Counted from the stretch's first letter, positions 1 to 12,488 are shown. The stretch is 57,500 bases of DNA from Metabacillus sp. KUDC1714 (GCF_014217835.1 NZ_CP055263.1:1995001-2052500), one strand, 5' to 3'. The notes: a model not told the origin generated them from the letters alone. A program made the numbers and translations.

Positions 1-1272
<1,272 letters not shown>

Positions 1273-1347
1273 AAGCGTTAAATGAAGTGAATTGAATTGT
1301 GAATCGTTATCTAGTTTTGAAGGAACATCCCTTCAATTTCATAAATT

Positions 1348-1464
<117 letters not shown>

Positions 1465-1471
1465 AAAAGAG

Positions 1472-1504
1472 AAAAAGATCAGTAGAGATACTGGTCTTTT
1501 TTAT
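1472..1504 (+). terminator. rRNA operon terminator
   Basis: Hairpin AAAGATCAGTA / TACTGGTCTTT (one G-U pair, GAGA loop) followed by a T run, directly after the 5S gene. Confidence 0.85.
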
Positions 1505-1649
1505 TGGTGTAAAATTGAACTACTATCCAAAGGATAGGGTGGAAATATATAAAATCAACTAAAAACGTAAAGTTTTTATTCAAGACAAACACAAAGTAAG
1601 TTATCCGTACATAAAGTAATGAAAACAAATTAATTAAATTCAAAATTGT

Positions 1650-1678
1650 GTATACAATGTAAGGGTTTGGGCAAACTA
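1650..1678 (+). promoter_or_regulatory. forespore sigma (F/G) promoter of csfB
   Basis: GTATA at 1650-1654 and GGGCAAACTA at 1669-1678 with a 14-bp spacer fit the sigma-F pattern (GYWTA, GGnrAnAnTw) with one mismatch. The overlapping CAAACTA also fits sigma-G (CATnHTA) with one mismatch. B. subtilis csfB is sigma-F dependent. Transcription would begin near 1684, immediately before the ribosome binding site, which excludes the in-frame ATG at 1685 as a start. Confidence 0.65.
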
Positions 1679-1699
1679 TAAAGTATGGAGGTGGAGAAA

Positions 1700-1903
1700 A
1701 TGAATTCTAATAGTTTACAAAGGTTTAAAGGGGAAACTTGTATAATATGTGATTTAGAAAAAATGACAGGAATTCATCTCTATACGAGTTTTATTTGTGT
1801 AGATTGTGAAAAAGAAATGACTAGTACACAAACATCTGATCCTAAATACCAATATTACTTAGAGAAATTAAGAAGGGTAAAAAACCCGCCACTATACTCA
1901 TAA
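1700..1903 (+). CDS. csfB: anti-sigma factor CsfB (Gin)
   Basis: 67 residues. Gin/CsfB is a small zinc-binding protein that inhibits sigma-G (and sigma-E) in sporulating Bacillus, stopping premature late-forespore transcription. Visible here are two CxxC pairs, CIICDLEKMTG and FICVDCEKEM, which give a four-cysteine zinc knuckle, followed by a basic YYLEKLRR tail as in the family. The ATG at 1700 is chosen because GGAGGTGG sits 7-12 nt upstream. The gene stands alone behind a forespore promoter just after the rRNA operon, as in B. subtilis, and ends at its own hairpin. The xpaC-yaaN pair that follows csfB in B. subtilis is missing here. Confidence 0.9.
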   Translation: MNSNSLQRFKGETCIICDLEKMTGIHLYTSFICVDCEKEMTSTQTSDPKYQYYLEKLRRVKNPPLYS

Positions 1904-1923
1904 TAAAAAAACTAAAACCTATT

Positions 1924-1955
1924 AAAAAGGGCTGACTTCAAATCAGTCTTTTTTA
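1924..1955 (+). terminator. terminator after csfB
   Basis: AAAGGGCTGA / TCAGTCTTTTT stem with G-U pairs, then a T run. The GGCTGAC/GTCAGTC stem recurs in three other terminators of the window. Confidence 0.75.
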
Positions 1956-2058
1956 TTTTTAGTCATACATAAATATTTATATTGAGACTAAGTATATACT
2001 CATCAAGTGAAGTATTGTTATAATTATTTTATATAAAATAAAGGACGCTGATATATGT

Positions 2059-3507
2059 ATGGAAACACCCCTCTTTACAGCATTAATGAAACATACAAAG
2101 AGGAACCCTCTGTCCTTACATGTTCCTGGACATAAAAATGGGACTGTCTTTATGAATCAGGCAGAACAGGTCTATAGAGGAATTTTACCTTTCGATGTTA
2201 CAGAGCTAACCGGATTGGATGATTTGCACCATCCTAAAGAAGCAATAGCAAAGGCGCAACAGCTAACGGCAACATTATACGGTGTGCAGAATACATACTT
2301 CTTAGTGAACGGATCAACGGTCGGAAACTTAGCAATGATTCTAGCTTCCAGTAGTAAAAATGATGAGGTTTTAGTCCAAAGAAATTCTCATAAATCAATC
2401 ATCAATGGAATTCAATTAGCTGGTGCTAGTCCGATCTTTTTATCACCTAAAGTAGATAATGAGTATCAAGTACCTACATATGTTGAGATAGAGACTATAA
2501 AAGAGGCAATAAGACGTTATCCAAAGGCAAAAGCATTAATTTTAACAAATCCAAATTATTACGGATTAACAGTAGACTTAACTGCAATTATTCAGCTTGC
2601 TCACAAACATAGGATCCCTGTGCTAGTAGATGAGGCACATGGTGCTCATTTTATAGTAGGAAATGAATTTCCTACTTCAGCAATAGAGGCAGGTGCAGAT
2701 ATTGTTGTTCATTCTGCCCATAAAACATTACCAGCAATGACAATGGGTTCATTCCTTCATTTTAATAGTAAATTAATTGAAAAGGAAAAGCTTGATTTTT
2801 ACTTATCTGTTCTGCAAAGCAGTAGTCCATCATATCCGATAATGGCATCATTAGATTTAGCTAGAGCATATCTTAAAAGTATTAAGGAAGATAAAAAACA
2901 GGCCGAAATTTTACAGGTAATAGAGTCTGTAAAGCAACAAATACATTCTATTGATGAAATTGTCATCGTCCGATCTGCTGATAAATTAGTGAAGACTGAT
3001 CCATTAAAGGTTACAATACGCTCAACAAAAGGTTTAACAGGATTTGAACTTCAAGACTACTTTGAATCACAAAATATTTTTGCGGAACTAGCTGATCCTA
3101 CTAACTTGCTGTTTATCTTACCACTCGCTAACACGATATTAAGCATAAAGGAACTAGAAAAAATAAAAGGAAAGTTTCCTAATCCCTCTCACTCTACAAC
3201 TAACAGACAACTAGTCCATACTAAAATTAGTCAATCTAATAGTAATAGTATCCAATCATTAGAAAAGCCATATTCATATTTGAATGAATGTGAAAGGAAG
3301 CTGGTGGCATTTGATGAGGCAATCGGCTATTATTCAGCAGAATCGATTATTCCATATCCACCTGGAATACCATTTATTATGATTGGTGAGAAAATAACTA
3401 CTACATTAATTGAGCAAATGAAGGAATTAATGAAATCTGGAGTAAGTATTCAAGGTGATCATAATATTCAACAAGGAAAAATAGCTATATTTATGAAAAG
3501 AAGGTGA
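2059..3507 (+). CDS. yaaO: Orn/Lys/Arg decarboxylase family protein (SpeA/YaaO-like)
   Basis: 482 residues, the usual length of Bacillus YaaO. It belongs to the fold-I PLP-dependent basic amino acid decarboxylases of polyamine synthesis. The PLP lysine is in [14 protein letters not shown] near residue 221, preceded by [10 protein letters not shown] with the cofactor-binding Asp. The N-terminal [10 protein letters not shown] motif is typical of the family. The C-terminal decarboxylase domain includes [15 protein letters not shown]. The substrate (Arg, Lys or Orn) cannot be read from sequence. Its stop overlaps the GTG just before the tmk start, so the two genes are probably translated together. 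B. subtilis has the same yaaO-tmk order. Confidence 0.88.
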   Translation: METPLFTALMKHTKRNPLSLHVPGHKNGTVFMNQAEQVYRGILPFDVTELTGLDDLHHPKEAIAKAQQLTATLYGVQNTYFLVNGSTVGNLAMILASSSKNDEVLVQRNSHKSIINGIQLAGASPIFLSPKVDNEYQVPTYVEIETIKEAIRRYPKAKALILTNPNYYGLTVDLTAIIQLAHKHRIPVLVDEAHGAHFIVGNEFPTSAIEAGADIVVHSAHKTLPAMTMGSFLHFNSKLIEKEKLDFYLSVLQSSSPSYPIMASLDLARAYLKSIKEDKKQAEILQVIESVKQQIHSIDEIVIVRSADKLVKTDPLKVTIRSTKGLTGFELQDYFESQNIFAELADPTNLLFILPLANTILSIKELEKIKGKFPNPSHSTTNRQLVHTKISQSNSNSIQSLEKPYSYLNECERKLVAFDEAIGYYSAESIIPYPPGIPFIMIGEKITTTLIEQMKELMKSGVSIQGDHNIQQGKIAIFMKRR

Positions 3508-3509
3508 GT

Positions 3510-4142
3510 ATGTTGAAAGGGAAATTTATAACGTTTGAAGGGCCAGAAGGAGCTGGCAAAACGACGGTTTTAGAATTGTTAATGGTAGAATTACAGCAAT
3601 CTGGTATTGAGGCTATTTTTACTAGAGAACCTGGAGGTATTAGCATATCAGAAAAGATTCGTGAAGTAATATTAAATAAAGAACATACAGAGATGGATTC
3701 AAGAACAGAAGCACTTTTATATGCTGCGGCTAGAAGACAGCATCTTGTTGAGAAGGTTATACCTTCAATAAACAAAGGGAAAACTGTATTTTGTGATAGA
3801 TTTATCGATAGTTCCTTAGCATATCAAGGGTATGCAAGAGGGTTAGGTATTGATGAAGTTCTTTCAATAAATGAATTTGCCATTAACGGATTCATGCCTG
3901 ACCTAACCTTTTATTTTAAGATTGATCCTGAAAAGGGACTTAAAAGAATTGCAAAAAGTGAGGAAAGAGAGAAGAATCGACTTGATTTAGAAGACCTTTC
4001 ATTCCACAAAAAGGTTCAGGAGGGGTATGAGAAGGTTATTACCAGGTTTAAAAAGAGAATTATTGTAATCGATGCTGAGAAACCAATTGAAGAAGTAGTA
4101 TCTGACGTTAGAGATGCTTTGAAAGTGCATTTTGAATTTTAA
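3510..4142 (+). CDS. tmk: thymidylate kinase
   Basis: 210 residues. Phosphorylates dTMP to dTDP in the last specific step of dTTP synthesis. Visible: P-loop GPEGAGKT at residues 11-18, TREPGG (dTMP contact), [17 protein letters not shown] (DR motif), and a lid region with basic residues around [13 protein letters not shown] at 3510 is preferred to the GTG at 3504, which overlaps the upstream stop; AAGGTGAG serves as ribosome binding site. The gene leads into yaaQ-yaaR-holB, the conserved replication cluster. Confidence 0.95.
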   Translation: MLKGKFITFEGPEGAGKTTVLELLMVELQQSGIEAIFTREPGGISISEKIREVILNKEHTEMDSRTEALLYAAARRQHLVEKVIPSINKGKTVFCDRFIDSSLAYQGYARGLGIDEVLSINEFAINGFMPDLTFYFKIDPEKGLKRIAKSEEREKNRLDLEDLSFHKKVQEGYEKVITRFKKRIIVIDAEKPIEEVVSDVRDALKVHFEF

Positions 4143-4194
4143 TCTCTAGTTGGCATTAAATTACTATTAAACAAGCAATGAATCACATAGATGA

Positions 4195-4554
<360 letters not shown>

Positions 4555-4625
4555 TGTGCTGATATAGATGGTTTCATAATCTTTTTCATAACAGATGGTG
4601 GCGAAATTACGCCATGGGGGTTTTT

Positions 4626-5066
4626 ATGAAAATTAGTCAAGATATACGTTCAACAATGGATAAACGAGGTTTAGAGCAAAAAGCTGCACAAACAACTTCT
4701 AAAGGGTTTCAAGATTTAATTTCCAAGCAAGGGAACAAGCTTCAGATGGAACAGTTAAATAAATTGTTAGTTAATATTGAAGATGCAGGTCGTCGAGTTT
4801 CTAAATCAAGAAATTTTAGTGATCTCTCAAAATATAAATTACTGGTTAAAAAATTTATACATGAGGCTGTTGAATATGGCATGACAATGAAACAGTCAAG
4901 AAGTTGGGATTACAATGGAAATAGTCGGTCCTTAAGAATTATTGAACAGGTAGATAAATCACTTGTTGAATTAGCCGACGAAATAGTGAACAAGGAACGC
5001 TCAACAATCGATATCCTTGCAAAAATAGGTGAAGTTAAGGGATTGCTTATCAACCTATATACGTAG
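4626..5066 (+). CDS. yaaR: YaaR family protein (DUF327), function unknown
   Basis: 146 residues from the ATG at 4626, matching the usual YaaR length; the in-frame ATG at 4614 lies in a small hairpin, while GGGGG just upstream of 4626 is well placed. The protein is soluble, charged and mostly helical, with no membrane segment or catalytic motif I can recognise. It always travels with yaaQ and holB in Bacilli. A hairpin at about 4599-4614 (TGGCG/CGCCA) precedes the ribosome binding site and may affect translation. No function is assigned. Confidence 0.85.
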   Translation: MKISQDIRSTMDKRGLEQKAAQTTSKGFQDLISKQGNKLQMEQLNKLLVNIEDAGRRVSKSRNFSDLSKYKLLVKKFIHEAVEYGMTMKQSRSWDYNGNSRSLRIIEQVDKSLVELADEIVNKERSTIDILAKIGEVKGLLINLYT

Positions 5067-5082
5067 GGAGTGATGAATATTA

Positions 5083-6075
5083 ATGGCGAAAAATTGGCAA
5101 GATTTAGCGTCATATCAACCGCGTGTTATTAAGCTACTAGCGAACAGTATTCAAAAGCAACGGTTAGCGCATGCCTATTTATTTGAGGGGAAAAGGGGAA
5201 CAGGAAAAAAGGACATAGGAATCCTTTTAGCAAAAAGTTTCTTTTGTGAAAATCTCCAAGACTATAAGCCGTGTGAGAGTTGTAAAAATTGTAAGAGGAT
5301 ACAATCTGGTAACCATCCAGATGTTCATATTGTTGAGCCTGATGGTCTGTCTATAAAGAAAGGACAGATTCAAGCGTTACAAGAGGAATTTTCAAAATCA
5401 GGTGTTGAATCTAATAAAAAGCTCTATATGATCATTCACGCTGATAAAATGACGGTAAATGCTGCAAACAGTTTACTGAAGTTTTTAGAGGAACCAAATG
5501 CAAATACAATTGCAATTCTAATGACTGAGCAGTATCATAAAATCTTAAATACGATCCTATCTCGTTGCCAGCTATTATCCTTTCAACCTTTACAACCAAA
5601 ATCTATCGAAGAAGCACTTATTGAATCAAGTATTACTAAGCATTTAGCAGCTCTCGTTTCACAGCTAACGAATGATACGGAAGCAGCAATTGAGATTGCA
5701 CAAGATGATTGGTTTGCGCAAGGAAGATTGAAAGTGATAAAATTATATGAAATAGTCGTTAATCGAAAAGGACAGGCACCAATCTATGTTCATACAGATT
5801 GGATGAGCCACTTTAATGATAAAGATAAGCAAGAAACAGGGTTAGACTTGTTATTATATATATATAAAGATGTTTTATCGGTCCAATTAGGAAACGAGGA
5901 ACAAGTCATTTATCAAGACTTGATTCAGCAATTAAAGCAGCATGCCCTTCAAATGACACAAAGAAGTGTGACTGAGAAGATTACTTCTATTTTAGAGGCT
6001 AAAAAAAGGCTTCATGCCAATGTAAATCCACAATTATTGATGGAAAAATTGGTTTTAACATTGCAGGAGGGATAA
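5083..6075 (+). CDS. holB: DNA polymerase III delta' subunit
   Basis: 330 residues. Clamp-loader subunit that with DnaX and HolA loads the beta clamp. AAA+ features: HAYLFEGKRGTGKK near residues 28-43, a zinc knuckle CESCKNC with an upstream Cys, VNAANSLLKFLEEP and LSRCQLL (SRC arginine-finger motif). The Walker A ends GTGKK without the Ser/Thr that ligates Mg, as expected for delta', which does not hydrolyse ATP. It sits 17 nt after yaaR and 2 nt before ricT, in one transcription unit. Confidence 0.93.
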   Translation: MAKNWQDLASYQPRVIKLLANSIQKQRLAHAYLFEGKRGTGKKDIGILLAKSFFCENLQDYKPCESCKNCKRIQSGNHPDVHIVEPDGLSIKKGQIQALQEEFSKSGVESNKKLYMIIHADKMTVNAANSLLKFLEEPNANTIAILMTEQYHKILNTILSRCQLLSFQPLQPKSIEEALIESSITKHLAALVSQLTNDTEAAIEIAQDDWFAQGRLKVIKLYEIVVNRKGQAPIYVHTDWMSHFNDKDKQETGLDLLLYIYKDVLSVQLGNEEQVIYQDLIQQLKQHALQMTQRSVTEKITSILEAKKRLHANVNPQLLMEKLVLTLQEG

Positions 6076-6077
6076 GT

Positions 6078-6905
6078 TTGTATGATGTTGTAGGTGTTCG
6101 TTTCAAAAAGGCGGGCAAAATATATTATTTCGACCCTAATGGTCTTCATATAGAGGATGACGACTTTGTAATTGTAGAAACAATTCGAGGTATTGAATAC
6201 GGTAAAGTCGTATTAAATAATAAAAGAGTTGAGGAGAATGACGTAGTACTCCCCTTAAAAAAAGTCATCCGACTTGCAGATAATAAAGACAGACTGATGG
6301 TTCAGGAAAATCAAGATGCGGCAGAAGAAGCTTATCATGTGTGTCAAAAGAAGGTTTCTGAACATGGTTTAGATATGAAGTTAGTCGATGTCGAGTATAC
6401 ATTCGATCGTAATAAAGTGATTTTTTATTTCACAGCAGATGGTCGCGTTGACTTTCGTGAGCTTGTCAAAGATTTGGCGGCTATTTTTAAAACACGAATC
6501 GAGCTTAGACAAATTGGCGTTCGAGATGAAGCAAAAATGTTAGGTGGAATAGGACCTTGTGGCCGCATGTTATGTTGTTCTACATTTTTAGGTGATTTTG
6601 AGCCTGTTTCGATTAAAATGGCTAAAGACCAAAACTTGTCTTTAAATCCAACAAAAATTTCTGGCTTATGTGGTCGTTTAATGTGCTGTTTAAAGTATGA
6701 AAACGATGAGTATGAGGCTGCCAAAGAACTATTACCAGATTTAGGCGAAATGATTGGTACTCCGAATGGACTAGGTAAGGTTATTGGCCTAAATATATTA
6801 GAGAAAATTATACAGGTAAATCTAGTAGAACAGGAACGCGTGGTAGAATACACTTGGGATGAATTGCAGAAAGAAGGCGTAGTTCCAATGCAATCCACAG
6901 ATTGA
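6078..6905 (+). CDS. ricT: RicT (YaaT), PSP1-domain protein of the RicAFT complex
   Basis: 275 residues, starting at a TTG right after AGGAGGG; the nearby ATG is out of frame. RicT forms with RicA (YmcA) and RicF (YlbF) an Fe-S complex required in B. subtilis for RNase Y-dependent mRNA maturation and for competence, biofilm and sporulation. The PSP1 domain is in the second half, with cysteine-rich [13 protein letters not shown] and [14 protein letters not shown], the probable cluster ligands. It directly follows holB and precedes yabA. Confidence 0.92.
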   Translation: MYDVVGVRFKKAGKIYYFDPNGLHIEDDDFVIVETIRGIEYGKVVLNNKRVEENDVVLPLKKVIRLADNKDRLMVQENQDAAEEAYHVCQKKVSEHGLDMKLVDVEYTFDRNKVIFYFTADGRVDFRELVKDLAAIFKTRIELRQIGVRDEAKMLGGIGPCGRMLCCSTFLGDFEPVSIKMAKDQNLSLNPTKISGLCGRLMCCLKYENDEYEAAKELLPDLGEMIGTPNGLGKVIGLNILEKIIQVNLVEQERVVEYTWDELQKEGVVPMQSTD

Positions 6906-6918
6906 TGAGGTGGAACAA

Positions 6919-7290
6919 GTGGATAAAAAAGAGATATTTGAATCTATAAACAGCATGGAACAACAAATAGGATCTTTATACACTCAATTGGGTGAGTTGA
7001 AGCAATATCTAGGTGAACTCATTGAAGAAAATCACCATTTAATAATTGAAAATGAGAACTTACGCCGAAGATTAGATTCAACATTAATTAACTCAACTAG
7101 TGTTAAAACAAAGGAAAAAAAGTCAAAGGAAAAGCAGCAAACGAAACAAAATCAAATTGATATAGGTGAAGGGTATGATAACTTAGCGAGATTGTACCAA
7201 GAAGGCTTCCATATTTGTAATTTACATTATGGCAGTATTCGTAAAGATGGAGATTGTTTATTTTGCTTATCATTCCTAAATAAGAAGTAA
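6919..7290 (+). CDS. yabA: replication initiation control protein YabA
   Basis: 123 residues from the GTG at 6919 (GAGGTGG site upstream); the in-frame GTG at 6910 overlaps that site. YabA binds DnaA and DnaN and limits re-initiation. The N-terminal half is a leucine-rich coiled coil (tetramerisation). The C-terminal half carries the conserved [14 protein letters not shown] and a zinc site His-Cys-Cys in [17 protein letters not shown]. It ends at a large nested hairpin that separates it from trmN6. Confidence 0.93.
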   Translation: MDKKEIFESINSMEQQIGSLYTQLGELKQYLGELIEENHHLIIENENLRRRLDSTLINSTSVKTKEKKSKEKQQTKQNQIDIGEGYDNLARLYQEGFHICNLHYGSIRKDGDCLFCLSFLNKK

Positions 7291-7292
7291 TG

Positions 7293-7371
7293 CGGCTGAC
7301 TCATGATGGTTTGCCCTCTAGAAGAACCATGGAGGGACAAAACCCTTTGATATGTGTCAGTCTTTTTTTCT
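7293..7371 (+). terminator. nested-hairpin terminator after yabA
   Basis: Outer stem GGCTGACTCAT / ATGTGTCAGTC encloses an inner stem GGTTTGCCCTC / GAGGGACAAAACC, followed by a run of seven T. The long double structure is unusual for a plain terminator. Confidence 0.7.
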
Positions 7372-7392
7372 TTTAAAAGGAGTCATACAATT

Positions 7393-8151
7393 ATGGTGAA
7401 ATTAATAGGTGATGAGAGATTAGATTATTTATTGGCAGAGGATCTGAGGATTATTCAGAGTTCAACAGTCTTTTCTTTTTCTTTAGATGCAGTTTTACTC
7501 TCTAGGTTTACCTATATGCCCATTCAAAAAGGGAATATTATTGATTTGTGTACAGGGAATGGGATTATTCCATTAATACTAAGTACAAGAACAAAGGGTA
7601 AAGTAATTGGAGTGGAGATTCAGGAAAGACTGTATGATATGGCAGTAAGAAGTATTGCTTATAATAAACTAGAACATCAGTTAGAAATGATTCATGGTGA
7701 TCTTAAAGAAATGCCGAAGGAGCTAGGGTTTGGAAAGTTTGATGTTGTCACGTGTAATCCTCCTTATTTTGCTACTCCTCAGAAGGATAAACAAAATTTA
7801 AATGAGCATCTTGCAATTGCTAGGCATGAGATTCTTTGTACGTTAGAAGATGTTATTAGAGTTAGTAGTCAGCTTGTGAAGCAAGGTGGAAAGATTGCAC
7901 TTGTACATCGACCAGGTAGGCTTGTTGATATTGTAGAATTAATGAGAAAATATGGAGTTGAACCAAAACGGATTCAATTTGTTTACCCTAGAATAGGGAA
8001 AGATGCAAATACATTGTTAATCGAAGGGATCAAGGGTGGGAATTCAGATTTAAAAATGATGGCCCCTATATTTGTTTATAATGGAGAAAATGAATATACA
8101 AATGAGATCCGGAAGATATTATATGGAGATAAAGAGGACGGTACTAGCTAA
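7393..8151 (+). CDS. trmN6: tRNA1(Val) adenine-N6 methyltransferase family (YabB)
   Basis: 252 residues. SAM-dependent N6-adenine methyltransferase related to E. coli TrmN6 (YfiC), which modifies A37 of tRNA1-Val; the substrate in Bacillus is inferred. Motif [16 protein letters not shown] binds SAM and the catalytic NPPY is in [14 protein letters not shown] 7393 is chosen because AAAAGGAG lies 9-10 nt upstream; the longer in-frame reading begins inside the preceding terminator. Confidence 0.88.
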   Translation: MVKLIGDERLDYLLAEDLRIIQSSTVFSFSLDAVLLSRFTYMPIQKGNIIDLCTGNGIIPLILSTRTKGKVIGVEIQERLYDMAVRSIAYNKLEHQLEMIHGDLKEMPKELGFGKFDVVTCNPPYFATPQKDKQNLNEHLAIARHEILCTLEDVIRVSSQLVKQGGKIALVHRPGRLVDIVELMRKYGVEPKRIQFVYPRIGKDANTLLIEGIKGGNSDLKMMAPIFVYNGENEYTNEIRKILYGDKEDGTS

Positions 8152-8216
8152 TTAACGTGCGACATAATCACATTTAGATGCTAAATGCTAGCGTGGAAAA
8201 GCTATAAGGAGTTTAT

Positions 8217-8489
8217 ATGGAACAAACAAATCATTATTTTTATGTACTTGAATGTAGTGATGGAAGTTACTATGCAGGATATACCGTTGATATAAACGAA
8301 AGATTAAAAAAACACAATAATGGTAAAGGTGCTAAATATACAAGAGGAAGAACTCCGGTTAAGTTATTGTATTCAGAAGAATTTAAAACAAAGAGTGAAG
8401 CTTTAAAAATGGAAATATCCTTTAAAAAGCTACCAAGAAAGGCTAAAGAACAATACATAAGCAGTGAAACATCTGATATAGAAGGGTGA
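8217..8489 (+). CDS. yazA: GIY-YIG nuclease-fold protein YazA
   Basis: 90 residues. UPF0213 family with a single GIY-YIG domain: FYVLECSDGSYYAGYT corresponds to the GIY..YIG strands, then INERLKKHN with the usual Arg, and GRTPVKLLYSEEF. The domain is related to UvrC and homing endonucleases, but the cellular role of this stand-alone form is not known to me. An AAGGAG site precedes the ATG. It sits between two RNA methyltransferase genes, 7 nt before rsmI. Confidence 0.88.
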   Translation: MEQTNHYFYVLECSDGSYYAGYTVDINERLKKHNNGKGAKYTRGRTPVKLLYSEEFKTKSEALKMEISFKKLPRKAKEQYISSETSDIEG

Positions 8490-8496
8490 AGGGGAC

Positions 8497-9378
8497 ATGC
8501 TAAAAAGGCAAAAAAGCTTTCATAATGGAGAGAAGGAAATAGGAGATTTATATTTAGTTCCCACTCCAATAGGAAATTTAGAGGATATGACATTCCGTGC
8601 AATAAAAATTCTCAAAGAAGTCGATTTAATTGCAGCTGAAGACACTCGCCAATCGAGAAAATTATGTAATTATTTTGAAATAGAAACATCAATTTTTAGT
8701 TACCATGAGCATAATAAGGAGACAAGCGGTAACAGAGTGCTAGAATTGTTACAGCAAAAGAAGAATATTGCTCTTATTAGTGATGCAGGAATGCCAACAA
8801 TATCTGATCCGGGTAGTGAATTAGTTAAACAAGTACTTGCTTTAGGGGGGAGTGTTATCCCTCTACCTGGTGCAAACGCGGCATTAACAGCATTAATTGC
8901 CTCAGGAATTAGTCCACAGCCCTTTTACTTTTTTGGCTTTTTAGATCGTCAAAAAAAAGAAAAGAAAAATCAGCTTGAATCTTTACGAGGAAGGGTTGAA
9001 ACAATAATCCTTTATGAATCTCCACATCGATTAAAAGAAACGTTACAGCTGATGAAAGAGTATCTAGGAAATCGCTCGATTTGTTTATCAAGAGAATTAA
9101 CAAAGAAATTTGAAGAATTTATACGAGGAAATATTGATGAGATAATTAAGTGGTCTGAAGAAAATGAGATCCGTGGGGAATTTTGTATAATAGTTGAAGG
9201 AACGGATGAAGATGAGATTTCAACTGCTGAGAATACGTGGTGGAGTGAATTAACCATAATGGATCATGTGGAACATTACATTCAGCAAGATGTGCCTTCT
9301 AAAGAGGCAATTAAACGAGTATCAATTGAAAGAGGAATCCAAAAAAGAGAAGTTTATCAAGCATATCATATTGATTAA
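8497..9378 (+). CDS. rsmI: 16S rRNA 2'-O-ribose C1402 methyltransferase RsmI
   Basis: 293 residues. SAM-dependent methyltransferase of the tetrapyrrole-methylase fold that 2'-O-methylates C1402 of 16S rRNA. Typical signatures: YLVPTPIGNLEDMTFRA, AAEDTRQSRKLCN, ISDAGMPTISDPG and PLPGANAALTALIASG. The start has AAGGGG upstream and overlaps nothing. Transcription ends at the bidirectional hairpin shared with abrB. Confidence 0.95.
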   Translation: MLKRQKSFHNGEKEIGDLYLVPTPIGNLEDMTFRAIKILKEVDLIAAEDTRQSRKLCNYFEIETSIFSYHEHNKETSGNRVLELLQQKKNIALISDAGMPTISDPGSELVKQVLALGGSVIPLPGANAALTALIASGISPQPFYFFGFLDRQKKEKKNQLESLRGRVETIILYESPHRLKETLQLMKEYLGNRSICLSRELTKKFEEFIRGNIDEIIKWSEENEIRGEFCIIVEGTDEDEISTAENTWWSELTIMDHVEHYIQQDVPSKEAIKRVSIERGIQKREVYQAYHID

Positions 9379-9391
9379 ATACATTAATGAA

Positions 9392-9440
9392 AAAGAGGGA
9401 TCTGATTACTCAAAATATGAGTATCAGATCCCTCTTTTTT
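9392..9440. terminator. bidirectional terminator between rsmI and abrB
   Basis: Long near-perfect stem GAGGGATCTGATTACTCA / TGAGTATCAGATCCCTC (one bulge) with T runs on both strands. It serves the converging rsmI (+) and abrB (-) transcripts. Confidence 0.9.
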
Positions 9441-9446
9441 TACTAA

Positions 9447-9728
9447 TTACTTTTGAACTAGTTGATTTTGAATTTCTGCTAAAATTTGTTCTGCACCTTC
9501 ACGGCTAAGTACTAACTTACCATTAGCTAATGCAAGATTGTCGTCAGAAACTTCTCCAGTAACTTGACAAGTCATGTTTGGCTTATATTTTTTAAGAATG
9601 ATTTTTTCATCATCCACATAAATTTCTAAAGCATCCTTTTCAGCAATACCTAATGTGCGTCGTAGTTCGATCGGAATAACCACACGACCTAACTCATCAA
9701 CTTTACGTACGATACCTGTAGATTTCAT
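9447..9728 (-). CDS. abrB: transition-state regulator AbrB
   Basis: 93 residues, the only minus-strand gene in the window. AbrB is a tetrameric DNA-binding repressor of post-exponential genes (spoVG, biofilm, antibiotics). The N-terminal swapped-hairpin DNA-binding domain reads STGIVRKVDELGRVVIP, then ELRRTLGIAEKDALEIY; a Cys in MTCQVTGE and a C-terminal oligomerisation domain follow. On the minus strand GAGGAGA precedes the ATG. The promoter region carries two Spo0A boxes, so repression by Spo0A~P is expected as in B. subtilis. Confidence 0.96.
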   Translation of the reverse strand: MKSTGIVRKVDELGRVVIPIELRRTLGIAEKDALEIYVDDEKIILKKYKPNMTCQVTGEVSDDNLALANGKLVLSREGAEQILAEIQNQLVQK

Positions 9729-9779
9729 AATGATAAATCTCCTCTCAATTTTGACATTCTCTATGTTTTTAAATTAAAC

Positions 9780-9796
9780 TTCGTCAATATTCGACA
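9780..9796 (-). promoter_or_regulatory. tandem Spo0A boxes in the abrB promoter
   Basis: Read on the minus strand: TGTCGAA (9796-9790), 3 nt, then TGACGAA (9786-9780). This matches the B. subtilis abrB operator arrangement (TGTCGAA-ATGACGAA type). A possible -10 (TTTAAT) lies 3' of the boxes on the minus strand. Confidence 0.8.
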
Positions 9797-10000
9797 AAAA
9801 CTGATTTGCTTTTTAAGCATATCAGTGTTTCCAATAATCGTCAATCATTTTATTTATTTTTCCATGTAAAAAAATAGGTGGAGGTTTTTAATCCTTGTAG
9901 ATATAAGGTTTCATCGGATATATACCCTCAAAATATGGAATATAAACCTAAAAATGTAATTTTATTAGTACTAAATAACTTTATATTTTTCTATGAAGCT

Positions 10001-10062
10001 TTCGACATGATTCACCGAATTTTCGACAAATCTACTATATATATGTCGAAATGGATGTCGAA
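10001..10062. promoter_or_regulatory. cluster of four consensus Spo0A boxes
   Basis: Perfect 7-mers at 10001-10007 and 10022-10028 (TTCGACA, box on the minus strand), and at 10044-10050 and 10056-10062 (TGTCGAA, plus strand, 12-bp repeat). They lie about 270-335 bp upstream of abrB and just 5' of a possible promoter facing metG. A chance cluster of this density is very unlikely. Confidence 0.7.
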
Positions 10063-10098
10063 TTGTAGAAATCAAAAATCTTTATGTATATATATTTG

Positions 10099-10243
10099 AT
10101 ATTAGGGGCCAAGATGGTATCATAAAGAGTATGAAATGATCAAGGGTGGATAGTTTAGTAATGCTAGGTCACTATTTAATTTGATCCATTTGAATATTAG
10201 TTTTTTCATAACGCTCTCGTCCTTAGGGGCGAGAGCGTTTTTT
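10099..10243 (+). ncRNA. possible small RNA or leader upstream of metG, Spo0A-linked
   Basis: No plausible ORF lies here. A weak sigma-A-like promoter (TTGTAG at 10063, TATATA at 10087) follows the Spo0A boxes. The following RNA would contain a long hairpin (AAATGATCAA 10134-10143 with TTGATCCATTT 10181-10191; inner GGATAGT/ACTATTT) and then a perfect terminator. I do not see a T-box or S-box. Existence and ends are inferred. Confidence 0.35.
10210..10243 (+). terminator. intrinsic terminator in the abrB-metG gap
   Basis: Perfect 10-bp stem AACGCTCTCG / CGAGAGCGTT with six T. No gene ends before it on this strand, so it must end an untranslated transcript or attenuate metG. Confidence 0.88.
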
Positions 10244-10283
10244 GAAAAGAAAAGCCAAGTATAAGGTTATAGACAAAGTTTTA

Positions 10284-10428
10284 GTGACTAGCTCCAGCGC
10301 TAAAGCAGAAGTGAACTTCACACTCCTTAACGCATAGTCAACATCGAACGTTCTTACTCTTCGTGTTTCTTTTATCTCATAGGAGTGCACTTAGTTCATA
10401 CGTCGCTAAACATGCGCTTGCGCTTTTC
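10284..10428 (+). repeat. dispersed intergenic repeat, long form (copy 1)
   Basis: Begins GTGACTAGCTCCAGCGC and ends GCGCTTGCGCTTTTC. The interior shares CACTCC, AACATCGAACG and CTCTTCGTGTTT with the copies at 18793, 24655 and 25862. The 3' end lies about 20 nt before the metG start. The interior is shorter than in the other long copies. Confidence 0.85.
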
Positions 10429-10437
10429 GAATATTGA

Positions 10438-12432
<1,995 letters not shown>

Positions 12433-12441
12433 CAACATAAA

Positions 12442-12488
12442 AAAGGGGTGTTCCACGTGTAACATTTTGTAGAACACCCCTTTGATTT
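12442..12488 (+). terminator. terminator-like hairpin after metG
   Basis: Perfect stem AAAGGGGTGTTC / GAACACCCCTTT. The following T tract is broken (TTTGATTT), so termination may be partial and tatD may be read through. Confidence 0.7.

Noticed and set aside
9878..10099. 73-codon ORF upstream of metG
   Set aside because: Very AT-rich, no homology I recognise, and it runs through the Spo0A box cluster; better explained as non-coding.
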